Origin: Meconema thalassinum
Lineage: Eukaryota > Arthropoda > Insecta > Orthoptera > Tettigoniidae
Direction of reading: 5' to 3'
NCBI GenBank assembly: GCA_946902985.2
Contig: OX336391.1
Location: forward strand, 144,339,074-144,403,073
Length of the DNA stretch: 64,000 nt
Of the stretch, positions 9,820 through 20,681 are shown in pieces. The position numbers and the translations under genes were made by a program. The notes beneath the pieces were generated by a model. That model had not been told where the DNA came from and searched no databases. It saw nothing but the letters and a program-made list of their open reading frames with translations. Each line of letters starts with the position of its first letter. Within the stretch, counting starts at the first letter, position 1.

Positions 9820-12702
9820 GGAAGTCCTACTTACTTATATTTAACTAAAAGTCTAGTCATATTTTGGTCGTCCCTAGAGTCAACTCCTGAGTCCGGCGTG
9901 GAGCTAGCTATTTCTCCCACCATCCTCTGAATGTCTCCCCTGCAGGTCTTGGCTTCGACGACCGTGGCACATAGTGGGTGTAGCATCTCTTCGTCCCGGG
10001 AACAGGCTAGGCCCCCTAGGATTCCGAAGCTTGCCCGTGCCAGGCCGTGAATGCCTCGACCTTACGTGGTTCGTCTTTTTGGTCTAGTCGTTAAGTTAAC
10101 TAGGGTAGGCTCAACATCGCCTTACCCGCTCTGCTCCAGTGTGGTGCCTTTGGCCTTCTGCTTGTGCCGTTATCACCAATCAGAGTGTTATCAGATTCCT
10201 CTTTATATAAAAAAAATATAAATGTAACCTGTAAATAATTTGATGTGTATAAAATGTAAATTTTTTTCAAGTGTTTTGGGGTTGTGGAGACTTCTAAGTG
10301 CATAGACTACTTTAGGCCTCCTGTTGCTACGTCGGATTTTCAGCGATAATGCTCTGTTAACTTTTATGGAGGCGTTAGTAGGGTTTATAGCGTTAGGTTC
10401 CCTGTTATTAGGATACGGGGGTCGTTATTCGTTGAATAGGCTTGAAGCAAGGTAGGAAGAGGTTGCGCATCTTTGGGCTCCATTATAAATGGTGGCCTTG
10501 AGCCGGTAATGCTTCTGGGATGCTTCTACAATGAGTGGACGGGGGTAGGTATTTCCTGGGATTGCAAAAATTTTATAAAGTGCCATGCAGGTTTGATAGT
10601 AATAACCCTTGGTCTATGGATGGGATACTCCATGCATGTATCTGGATATGAGGCATATCCGCACTCATGTAAGGATAGGTATAGGGTGAGGCGTAATAAT
10701 AATATGTCCCTTTCATGCGGGATTATTTAATAGAAAAAAAAAAGAATTGTTAATATGTAAAGTTGGCCTCATCTCTCACTTAGAGATGCGCATTACGCTT
10801 AATTGTCGTTGTCCAACACACCCCTAATACTCGGGTGTTAGCATTGGGGTCCAGGGCGTAGTAAGCCCTCTCTTTAAACGCATGAAGTCTATCAACCCCG
10901 ATGTATATTTTGTCATGTAGTTTTATGTGTTTTTATGTGTTTATATGTCTGTGTTGGCTGATGTTGGAAGTGGGAAGGCTATGGAAGGGGAGTAGTGTAG
11001 TAAGATGGTAGCCTGTGGGTGGTATATTGATAATCCCGCTGGGATTGTCCACCTATGCTCCTGTCGTCCTCCCTTGGTCCATGTCTGCATTCTATCCGCC
11101 TCTGGGGATAGTGAAGTGTTGTGACGCTGTGACGTCACGGCCTAATTTGGTCTCCCATTTGTAGTGTGAGTGTGGAAAGTGATCATAGTGTGCCTGGCCA
11201 TGTCCTAATCGCCTGTAATGATTTTTGTTAGAAATAAAATCGGGAAAAAGAAGTTGTTAGGGGGAGGTCTTGTTCCCTCAGAGCCCCTGTCTTTATTCGC
11301 TCCTGAGTAGTGAGCGCGTGTGTGTGGGACTATGTTCCGCTACGCCACGCGGGCGGGTGGGCTGTTATAGCCTAAGTCGTATCTTGTGTCGCGTGTATGG
11401 GCAGGAGGTGCATGTGGCCTGTCACCATCTCTGTAAACATGTTGCCATGAGCCTGAGATAATATGGCCCACAGTATCTGCACATTGCTAAATGCCAGGCC
11501 TATTGTAACATTGTAGAATTCTGTGTCATTATCCATGTGTCCTGTATGTTAGTGTCGCAATGCTTCTAAAATGTGCAAGTCAATGTTATTACTTGTGTAA
11601 GGGCAGGCTCGGACGTCACGTATGTCGGCGATCGGAACGTGCCTTTTTTTTGAATGTCGGCGTGTTGATATTGCTTGAAATTCCGGGAGTACCAGTGTGC
11701 TAATCTGTCCCGCTTTTGTTAATCGATGTTATGTGTACACTGCTTTCGCAAGACTTTGTTTTGTATAACCATGTGTAATCCATGTCTGGGAAGTCTATTG
11801 TGATCCCCTTGGAGGTTATCGATGAAAAAAAAACTCCTGTGTCTATAGGCATGTGTCTGCCCCAGTTATTTACTTATCTGTGGCCAACTTCAGTGTAATT
11901 GGGCGTCTGGATTTTTGTTTCCCATGGCGTCCAATTTTTGTTGGGATTCGGACCCGTAATCTCATGTAATTCTCTGTGTTCTATGTCTGCATTGTGTTTT
12001 TGGGATTTAGTTGTCCCCAGTGTGGTTTTTGCTTGTGTCTCTCGTACCAAAATACCGTTGGTTAGTTAGTTTTTGGTACGAGTGTGGTGTGTGGTTATGA
12101 GTTCGGACCCGGCTTGCTGTAAGGACTTGGTATGACGATATCTATGCCGTACATACCATGGCACATGTATCGTGTATTTGCAATGCGCAAATGAAAGTAC
12201 GCATTGCCGTGAATAGTTTGTGTGTTTTTGAATTCTCCTCGTAGCGTAATTTGGGGAGTTTTAAGGTTCTGGATCTGACGTGAATGATGGCGTTTGTCCC
12301 AGTTCACTTGGAGTGGTCTTAGCCTGTTTGTATGTATGAAGGTCGTCCAGTCACGATTGCTTTATTGCTGACGGCGATAGTCTCGAGTTTCATTGACTTG
12401 TGCGTTATCTTGTTACTTGCTTGACAATGCTCCGTGTTTCCGGCACGTGTATGTGTGAACTTGAGTGCTATCTCTGTAATTGCGAGTGGGGCTTTCCGCA
12501 ATGTGAAAGAACCTTTCATTAACTACATTCGTGTCCCCAAGTTTCGTGTTAACTGTAAGCGTGGGTCGAATATATCCCTATTAATGGTGCTAAATGTCGT
12601 TATGCACGCGTGTCTCCGGGCCGCTAGTCGCTTGTTTGGTGACTAGGTGCCGGAGGTGATTTTGTTCTTTTCCGCTTATGGACATCTGCTAGTAGAACTG
12701 TC
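9820..12702. other. LTR-element interior, non-coding as far as can be seen
   Basis: Only short frames (85 codons or fewer) on both strands. No motif of a retroelement enzyme was found. Confidence 0.5.
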
Positions 12703-12778
12703 CCAATCTGTTTTAGATCCCATACTTTCCTATCCTGCAACCAATCTGTTTTAGATTCCTTAGTTTCCTATCCTGCAA
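12703..12778. repeat. Two internal copies of the LTR-edge sequence
   Basis: CCAATCTGTTTTAGATCCC at 12703-12721 and CCAATCTGTTTTAGATTCC at 12741-12759, in a 38-bp tandem duplication. The first is identical to 15820-15838, which spans the junction between the right LTR and the adjoining interior. Confidence 0.9.
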
Positions 12779-13389
12779 CTGGATAGCTACCCGACCTTAC
12801 ATTCCTGGTATTCAGAAGGTTGCGAGTTTTGAGACCGTCTTTAACCAGAGTAATTGTTTCTGGTGCCATTCTAGGCTGTGTCTCCGGGACAGTTCTGTTA
12901 GCGTATTAACTTGTTATGTGGCAATGTGAATTGGCTGTGTGTCTTCCAAAAATATGTAGGCTTTCCCAAAGTCTGGGATCTTCACTCTATGGTGTGTTTT
13001 TAGCTTGCGTGTTGTTATGGAGGTGAGAAAAAGTCATGTTATAGGCAGTGTAATGTGCCACGTATGCCTATGGATTAAATACATACAGTTCAACTTGGCT
13101 AATTTTCCTTTCTTGGGCTTAATGAATGAGGCAAAAAAATGAGTCACGCCCCGCTCCTAATTAAGAGAGCACTTTGAAAAAAGTATAGAAAATATATTAT
13201 ATCTCGCCTGCACACTGCTTTATGCTTTTTAAAGCGGGTTCCAGGCGGCGGTAGTCTGTAAGAATTGTGTCGTAAAAAATATCAAAAATGTTTAAAAATG
13301 AGAAGTAGGACCTGAGTGTACTATCCACCTATTTGGTGACGTCAGTACGACAGTAATCTAGTTACGTCTCAGGGAAATCTACCGACACT

Positions 13390-13700
13390 GTCTAGTACAC
13401 ACTGGGAATGCCATTGCAAGACGTATTTGATGCATGTGTATCCCCGTCATGAGCAAAGCCAGTGCACTATGGGAGTCGAAACTCCACTCCAAAGCAATTA
13501 TAACCTTACCTTGGCATTAAATATATAATTTTGAAAAGAAAAATATGTATTGTCCGTTGAGCCATTATATATTTAAACACAAATTGTGCTAAATGTTCCG
13601 GCATAACTCAACAAAATGACAGCGTTTCGCACCGGTGTGCTATTGGGCTCTTCAGTTGGTTAAAGCACACCTCACCAAATTTTTGAAAAATAGGTTGCGA
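13390..13700 (-). repeat. Diverged copy of the 37.8-38.2 kb hairpin repeat inside the LTR element
   Basis: Shares with 37840-38220 the phrases TATTGTCCGTTGAGCCATTA, GGCATAACTCAACA, GCGTTTCGC and GGGAGTCGAAACTCCACTCC-like sequence. It is either a nested insertion or a shared module. Confidence 0.65.
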
Positions 13701-14199
13701 CTCTTAATTCTTGCCGCAATTAGGGCTCTCGCCCGTCACAAGAGAATCTATCAAACTGTGGGACCGGATCATAGAACATTTAGTCATTTCTACTTAGAAA
13801 GACCCGCCTAAGCTCTATGCTGTGATTTGATGCTTAAGCTGTGTTCAGAATAGCTCTTTCCGGCCTGAAGCTGCGTGGCTCGCCTGATTGGCTTCTGCTT
13901 GGCTTTGCATATTAAAAACCTTACGTTATCCAAGTTATAATGTGGACCACCTATGATCAATACCCATTGATGGCCTAAGAAAAATGCTAGGGGCCAATGA
14001 AAAAACCAAGAAGGATTTTGAGTTATACACTTTTGGTTTAGCCATGTTGCACTGCATATACATGAAAAAAATGTGCAGTTTTTATTTGTGAGTCTCTATG
14101 TGTCTATTGTCGTATTTCTCACGTGTAAACGAGCTTACGTGTATCTATAATGTAGGTGCAAGTGATATTAGTTTATTTTTGTGTCCCTGGTGAAAGTCG

Positions 14200-15555
14200 T
14201 TATTCCCGTCCGAGCGTTCTGGGTCTGAAAGGTGAATACTTTCGCCCTGCTACTAGGGCATAGGCCCCTGAAACCCATTGAGGCGCTCCTTTGCCATTTT
14301 CCGGCGGTTTTTCTAGCAAAGTAAGCCTGGGCCTACTTTCCCCGTAGCGCCTGTCTGTTGGTCTGAGTGTGCCTGTGTTCGAGGGACTAATCGCGCTCTG
14401 CGCTACCCTAGTGGAGTTTACGGGGGTGTGTGTATTTTTGCCTGACCGGTCTGGTGGGGTAGGTAATAGGACCTTTCTTATACCCCGTGTATGGTGTGTT
14501 GGCGCCTGGTCAGAGTGTGCGGGTATGTATTGTGCATCCTGAGGGCCTGAAGGCAACACCCTGTTATGCATTCGCACCTGGGGTACGAATGCCAGTGCCC
14601 CCTTCCGTTCTGGCAAACTTGCCCTTTGAACTAGCGGTAAAGGCCGCTTAATTGCCTGTGTATGCCCTAGCGATGTAGTGGCGTGTAGTCTGACCACTTT
14701 CTGGCTTGTGGCCACGGTAGACTCCTGCCATTGTGTTTGCCTATTTATGTAGGTGTGTGTAGGCTTATTGTGCTGTAGGGCGGGCTCTAGGTCCTCAGCC
14801 CATGACGTGGTTACCTCCCGTTGTCTCCCTGTTATGTAATGTGTGTCTGAGAGTCCTGGCCTCAACTCCCTCTCGTCCGTCCGTTCCAAGGGGATTGGCG
14901 TAGGTTCTGTTCCCCGGTTTGGCAAAATTGCCTTCCGAACCGGAGCTGAAGGACGTGTAATTATGTAACTTGGGTCCCGCAGTGTGTTGGAGTCTAACCT
15001 GGCCGTCTTCTGGACTGTGGCCACGGTGAACTCCTTCCCATGTGTGGCAGTACATGGCGAGAGGGACATCCTCGCAAATTGCCGAGTTAGCGTATCTACG
15101 CTTATGTCCTCTCTCGGCTGGGCTGGTGGCCCTACCATGTACTCAAAAATGGCCTTGTTATCCTGGAGCTCGCGGTACTCGTCCCAAATTTGGGTGTACT
15201 GCCTGTTGAGGCTCATGGCCTGCACAGCGACTTTTGTGCCATTAGTCCCTATCCGCTGGTGTTCCCTGATGAGTGTCTCCCATTGCTGGAACATGAACTC
15301 ATGTCGGCAGTGTAATTGCCCGTGTGCCTTAATGATCTGTGTACGGAGAGTGGGGATTTTCGCCCGAATCTTGCGATTCTTAGCGCTGCGGATTGGCCGG
15401 ACAAGTGCTCTTATGATCCGCATATACTGGGCGTGCAGGAGCTGCTGAAACCTTCTGAGGTAGTCCTGCCTAGTTTCAAAGACTTTGTGCCAGGCAATTA
15501 ATTCCTGGTACTCCCCAATGCTCCTCAGCACAGCTAGGCGGTATAGGGGGGCCAT
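14200..15555 (-). CDS. Gag-like ORF of the LTR element (unrecognised protein)
   Basis: The open frame runs from 15768, but the first ATG-type start is at 15553-15555, giving 451 residues beginning MAPLYRLAVLRS. Residues ~4-144 are charged, probably helical, and rich in Q, R and L, as in a capsid-like or coiled-coil domain. Residues ~145-451 are proline-, threonine- and basic-rich with an internal duplication: ~175-241 and ~278-344 share TVATxQKxxRL at the start and DxxYI at the end. I see no CCHC knuckle, protease or polymerase motif. Its place directly downstream of the 5' LTR and possible primer site is where gag sits, so a gag-like structural role is inferred from position. I do not recognise the family. 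Confidence 0.6.
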   Translation of the reverse strand: MAPLYRLAVLRSIGEYQELIAWHKVFETRQDYLRRFQQLLHAQYMRIIRALVRPIRSAKNRKIRAKIPTLRTQIIKAHGQLHCRHEFMFQQWETLIREHQRIGTNGTKVAVQAMSLNRQYTQIWDEYRELQDNKAIFEYMVGPPAQPREDISVDTLTRQFARMSLSPCTATHGKEFTVATVQKTARLDSNTLRDPSYIITRPSAPVRKAILPNRGTEPTPIPLERTDERELRPGLSDTHYITGRQREVTTSWAEDLEPALQHNKPTHTYINRQTQWQESTVATSQKVVRLHATTSLGHTQAIKRPLPLVQRASLPERKGALAFVPQVRMHNRVLPSGPQDAQYIPAHSDQAPTHHTRGIRKVLLPTPPDRSGKNTHTPVNSTRVAQSAISPSNTGTLRPTDRRYGESRPRLTLLEKPPENGKGAPQWVSGAYALVAGRKYSPFRPRTLGRE

Positions 15556-15804
15556 GCTGAATGAAGTGTATGCGTCTTCAAATAAAAAAAAAACTGTGCG
15601 TGTTTGGCAGTGTATCTTGTGTCTCTCTGATTCTTTCCGGGGGCTGGGGTGTTGGTTTAACAAAGATTTCCCCTGTGTAGGTAGTGTAAAGCATAAAATA
15701 ATGCTTTCTGTATGGATTTTTTTTCCCAGTCTCGCTTGGCTATATGCGGTACGGGCCGTTTTGACCACGAGAACTCGTTGTATGAGCCCTATTTTACTGT
15801 GCGT

Positions 15805-15822
15805 GGTACCCGGCCTCCACCA
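15805..15822 (-). other. Possible tRNA primer-binding site
   Basis: Three bases inside the right LTR edge, the minus strand reads TGGTGGAGGCCGGGTACC. The leading TGG is expected for pairing with tRNA CCA. The following bases resemble the 3' end of an alanine tRNA only if a 2-base gap is allowed, so the tRNA identity is uncertain. Confidence 0.45.
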
Positions 15823-15825
15823 ATC

Positions 15826-16706
15826 TGTTTTAGATCCCTTTGTTGGGGGTAGTTGGATCTAGAACGGATGTGTTATTGTGTTAATTTATAAAGTGATGCC
15901 TAGGAGGGGGTAGCTTCCCGTAGCTGGGTAAGCTGACCAGTGTAGAGTGTTGTTTAGTGTTAGGATGCTAGGGGATGCTCTTATAAAGACGTAGGTGTAT
16001 TTCAGGGGATGAAACTTTGTGTACAGGTTAACGTACTAGCCTATCAGCCGGTTGGAGAGTTATATAACCGACGTGCGTGCGTCAGCGATGTTGCGGCTCG
16101 ATGCTCTAGGCAGTCGGGCCGCTGCGGGAAGTACAAGGAAGCTTGCGCTAGCAACTATTTGGCTACTGTAGGTCACGGCTAATCGTGACGGGAATCAGGA
16201 AGGGCGTTGGGACATAAAGAGGCATGTAAATAGTAAGACAAGTGTAGTGTACTGACCAAGTATTTATTGGTCAGTGATGTATGAAATAGTATGTCCCTTT
16301 TAGGGAAATGTAATAAGTGTTACAAGTTTGAGTGTACAATTTGTGGGTAAAGGTTACAAAATATAGGATCTCTGAACACTGCTGACTCACCTGATGATAA
16401 CAGCTAGGACCTTCGGCTGACACACTGTATGACTGGTAATTGAGAGAAGGCCCTGTCCTCCTTAAGGTCCTCTTCTTATAAGCTTTGGTGTTGTGCTGTC
16501 AGCATTCCACTGGCATAGATGCCCCAGTTAATTATGTGTAGCTGTTTGTGGTGTGATGCAAGTATTTGGCAAGCTTTCCAGGCTGGTTAGCTGCCCTTGC
16601 TGTATAAAGGATACTGTTCTGGACTTACGAGATTTGCCAGTTAGGGGTGGTTTAAATAGATGATGGAAGATGGCTTCCAGGGGGTGAAAAACTCTGGGGG
16701 ACTGTA
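15826..16706 (-). repeat. LTR (right; 5' LTR of the minus-strand element)
   Basis: 881-bp partner of 6647-7526. On the minus strand an AATAAA lies near 16268. The right edge ACTGTA is followed directly by the target duplication GAATAT. Confidence 0.92.
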
Positions 16707-16712
16707 GAATAT
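16707..16712. repeat. Right target-site duplication GAATAT
   Basis: Matches 6641-6646; the H1 sequence resumes immediately after. Confidence 0.85.
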
Positions 16713-17560
16713 AGACAGCATTTATTAACAGTTGGCAGCCCTGATTGCTCTTAAGAATACTTATAGTCATATCTGTTATGGTACACATTGCACATACGAA
16801 ATTTGGTTGAAATCCAACTGATAATATAGAAGTTACTTGTATTTAAAAATTGGTACTATCAGCAGGCTTATAATCATGTTGGTAGAACTGACGTATATAA
16901 GTTACTCCAAATTAACCTAAAATGTCAGAATATACGTGTGCATAGTTTAAAGCTGTTGGCTTGCATACTTTCTGATATATTGGTATTTGGATTAAAAAAA
17001 TAGAGAGAGCAATTATCAACAGTTGGCAGCCCTGGTGGCTCTTAAGAATACGCTCTGTCATATCTGTTTATGTACAGATATTACATACAAAATTTGGTAG
17101 AAATCCAGTTGATAGTGTAGGAGTTATATGCATTTAAACATTGGACCTATCAGAAGGCTTAAAATTATTTTGGCAACACTGTCATGGTTGGCCTCCTGGA
17201 AATTAAACTGAAATAGTATTATCTACACGTGTGCCAATTTTGGAATAGCTCTTATGCATACCTTGCAAGATATCCAACATGGAGCTCAAATTTCTAGTGC
17301 GTTTTTTCAGCAGTTGGTAGCACTGACATCATTTTCAAATATGGACGTGAGCTATTCCGGTGCACATCTTTACTCATACTAAATTTGGTTTTGATTGCTG
17401 CAGCCGTTCAGGAGTTGATAGGGGGGACACACACAGCCAGACAGACAGACAGACAGACAGAAGGACAGACAGACAGACAGACAGACAGACACACATTTTC
17501 CCGGATCGATCTCATAAGACTACTTTTTCCTCATTTTTGCAAAATGTGAAAAGTAGGCTA

Positions 17561-18899
17561 AAAATGAGGAAAAAGTAGACTTATGAGATCGATCCGGGAA
17601 AATGTGTGTCTGTCTGTCTGGCTGTGTGTGTGTCCCCCCTATCAACTCCTAAACGGCTGCAGCAATCGAAACCAAAATTAGTATGAGTAAAGATGTATAC
17701 CGGAATATCGCACGTCCATATTTGAAAATGATGTCAGTGCTACCAACTGCTGAAAAAACGCACTAGAAATTTGAGCTCCATGTTGGATATCTTGGAAGGT
17801 ATGCAAGGGAGCGATTCCAAAATTGGCACACATGTAGATAATACTATTTCAGTTTAATTTCCAGGAGGCCATACAAGACAGTGTTGCCAAAATAATTTTA
17901 AGCCTTCTGATAGGTCCAATTTTTAAATGCCTATAACTTCTACACTATTAATTGGATTTCAACCAAAGTTTGTATGTAATATGTGTACATAAACCGATAT
18001 GACTGAGCGTATTTTTAAGAGCCACCAGGGCTGCCAACTGTTAATAATTGTTCTCTCTATTCTTTTATCCAAATACCAATATATCTCAAAGTATGCAAGC
18101 CGACAGCTTTAAACTATGCACATTTTAGGTTAATTTTGGAGTAACTTATATACATCAGTTCTACCAACATGATTCTAAGCCTGCTGATAGGGCCAATTTT
18201 TAAATACATGTAACTTCTATACTATCAGTTGGATTTCAACCAAATTTCGTATGTGCTATGTGTAACATAACAGATATATCTATAAGAATTCTTAAGAGCA
18301 ATCAGGGCTGCCAACTGTTAACAAATGATGTCTATATTTTTTTAACCTAATATCAATATATCAGGAAGTATGCAAGCCAACAGCCCTATACTTTGCACAC
18401 GTATAGCACCTGACATTCTGAAATAATTTGGAATAATTAATATAAGCCAGTGCTGCCAACATGATTCTATGCCTGCTGATAGGTACAATTTTAAAATACA
18501 TGTAACTTCTATACTAACAAATGGATTTCATCCAAAATTGGCACAACAAGATATCATAATATTTCAGATTATTTCTGACCAGCACACGCATGACATTGTT
18601 GCCAACATGCTTTTACGCGTGCTGATAGATCCAATGTCTAATTGCATGTAACGTCCATTGGACTTCAACCAATTTTTTTTATTCTGTACCTTAAGAGATG
18701 GAACTAAGAATATATTCAGTCACCAGGGCTGCCAAATGTAGTGCTCTATTAGGGTACATTATACCAGGAATATTTCGAACTAATTGGACATTTATATGAC
18801 CAAGTTAATTTCGTCATTATTCTACATAGGTTCATATACTGTAGAATTATCAGTGGCATGAAAAGTAGGCTCTTTAGTTCGTCACGGAACTTCTTGTTT
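17561..18899 (+). repeat. H1 copy c, head-to-head with copy b
   Basis: Starts AAAATGAGGAAAAAGTAGAC, lacking the first ~20 bases of a normal H1 5' end. It runs through a CTGT tract and ~290-bp monomers to AAAAGTAGGCT, the hairpin AGTTC/GAACT and CTTGTTT. With copy b it forms a long palindrome. The frame at 18469-18651 is monomer sequence. Confidence 0.88.
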
Positions 18900-19180
18900 C
18901 TGATATGTTTTCTATTTTTCGATATATTGTATTTCATCATTACTTCTTAATTTCCAGAATTCTGCAGTTTTTAAAGGACCGAGTATTTTGCGTATAATTC
19001 TTCTTTCTACTACTTCTAATTTATCCAATTTGTAGTTCAGTACGAGACATTCACTCGCATACAGGCATTCCGGTGTGACTACAGTGCTGTAGTGCTGTAT
19101 TTTAAGATCTTTAGACAGACACTTTTTGTTGTAGGTATTCCTAGTTATGCCTTTATTATTATTATTATTATGTTAGCTTG
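18900..19180 (-). pseudogene. Probable short LINE C-terminal scrap
   Basis: The minus strand holds a broken sequence resembling the LINE connection region at 3700-3900; for example, the plus-strand phrase TTCTTTCTACTACTTCTAAT is in the same context as the 'ITSRTILGP' region. Frames are broken and the assignment is weak. Confidence 0.35.
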
Positions 19181-19575
19181 CCACGGTGGGTGAGTGGATA
19201 GGGTGTCGGTCTACTAACCCCAAGATTGCAGGTTCGCTCCTGGCCGTGGTAAGTGATTTTTGAAAGGCGGCAAAAATACGACACCATGTCATACGATGTT
19301 GGCATGTCAAAGAACCCATTTGAATTCAGTAGGCCGTGTTCATAATGGCAAAATTAATCTCGGGAGTTTCTGCCGACAAAAAGTTCCTCATTTCTCTACT
19401 AGAAAGCGCTATAGTGTTCAAGGAGCTTAGATATCTAACCTCCTTGACTTTCATAGTGATTCAAGGAACAACGAAATTTGACATGCCAGCTACCCTCTGG
19501 GTGTCAAATTACAAAGCTTGCACCTGGCACCCGAGGCCATACGATATTAAATTAATTATTAATTATTATGTTATT
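19181..19575 (+). repeat. tRNA-derived SINE, family A, near full length
   Basis: Head CCACGGTGGGTGAGTGGATA has a box A-like element, and GGTTCGCTCC is box B-like. A ~300-bp body follows, ending GAGGCCATACGATATTA and an ATT-rich tail. A minus copy lies at 47436-47808 and a 5'-truncated copy at 25230-25555. Confidence 0.85.
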
Positions 19576-19624
19576 ACTATTATTATTATTATATGTACTG
19601 TACTATGTTTGGCCCTCTAAGTAA

Positions 19625-20150
19625 AGGTGTCTCCAACTGATAGGTTTATTCTTCAAAATTCAATCGTTTGACTAGGACACACGAAATAATAAAACGAGAT
19701 TTCAAAATTTCGCATAGCTGCCATCTGGAGGTTATGTAAAAAATTGAACTAAATTAGATGTCAGTGTATTACATTGTATATAAACATTTGCTGTTCCAAG
19801 TTTCACTGCGCTCGGAAGGTTAAATCTCGAGAAACGTTTATTTAATTGTTTAAATTTCGCTTGGCCGCCATGTTCGTTTTATACTTAACAGGATTCTGAA
19901 AGTCACATATGTGAACTTTCAGTAGTGCCCTTCATCAATGTACAGAATTTCAGGGTGATATCCGTAGTAGTTTCGGAGATACAGAATGCCGGTGGACAAA
20001 ACAGTACTATGGCCTTACCGAGTTTCATTGAAATCGCTTTAGCCGTTTACATTTTATTAGGGCGGGACACACACACACACACACACACATGCACACACAT
20101 GCACAAAAGATGATCTCATTAGCCTATTTTTTTCTTAAACGAAAGTAGAC
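19625..20150 (-). repeat. H3 repeat fragment, 5' part
   Basis: Reads in reverse: a (CA)n tract at 20070-20100, then AAAAGATGATCTCATTAGCC and TTTCGTTTAAG, which is the H3 5' hairpin. The 3' end is missing. Confidence 0.7.
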
Positions 20151-20677
20151 TAAAAATGGAATTGACCCTCTTAGACAATAGTAGAAAAATATCGATATTT
20201 TGAACGTCGTTTAGTAATTGTAAGGAATTTCAGTACTTGGTACTATCTCGCGACCAATAGTAGTACCTAACTAACTTTCAATAATAGTAAGTAGTTAAAG
20301 ATGTTCTTATAGCAACAAATAGGTATCTTTAATGAACTAGAATTCATGGGCCTAGCAGACGAACACTTGTTACCATGGTAATCTCAGGATATCTGTGACC
20401 GTTTTTGGCCCACGATAATCACAGATAAACTCCTAACCTTAAAACATAAATCCATGCTAAAATAACGAAGAAACCAATCTTCCTATTATGCACAACCTAC
20501 GAATGACTAGGGGGCGAAATAGTGCTCCGCCCGTCAACTCATGTCAGAATTAGAGATGCGTGTAGCGGAGAGTTTGGCAATTAATGAATGTTCCCAGTAT
20601 CGTCTTTGCGTGTGCTTCAAGTAGTTTTTTAAAGCATGTTTGAAAACAAAATGCGATTCATTTTGACCACTTTTATC
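20151..20677. other. Intergenic, nothing recognised
   Basis: No long open frame and no clear repeat boundary. Confidence 0.45.
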
Positions 20678-20681
20678 ATAA

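Larger units (their letters stand above)
6647..16706 (-). mobile_element. Complete 10.06-kb LTR element without recognisable pol
   Basis: Two ~880-bp direct repeats (6647-7526 and 15826-16706) bound an 8.3-kb interior, with GAATAT duplicated outside. I count about ten differences between the LTRs, so insertion was recent. Minus orientation is supported by a purine-rich tract next to the left LTR, a possible primer site next to the right LTR, and the only long ORF starting just inside the right LTR. The interior holds one gag-like ORF (14200-15555) and a small repeat-containing ORF. About 6 kb has no frame with protease, reverse transcriptase, RNase H or integrase motifs. This fits a non-autonomous LTR element mobilised in trans. 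Confidence 0.9.
6076..17560 (-). repeat. H1 copy b, split by a 10-kb LTR element
   Basis: 6076-6646 holds the 3' part and 16707-17560 the 5' part. Both match copy a in the same order, and the uninterrupted site is visible at ~5240-5262. It abuts copy a head-to-tail at 6075/6076. Its 5' end at 17560 abuts copy c head-to-head. The frame at 17360-17578 is just the CAGA tract. Confidence 0.9.

Noticed and set aside
14795..15055. Overlapping 86-codon minus-strand frame and plus-strand frames 14984-15862
   Set aside because: Shadows of the longer gag-like ORF; no start context or domain.
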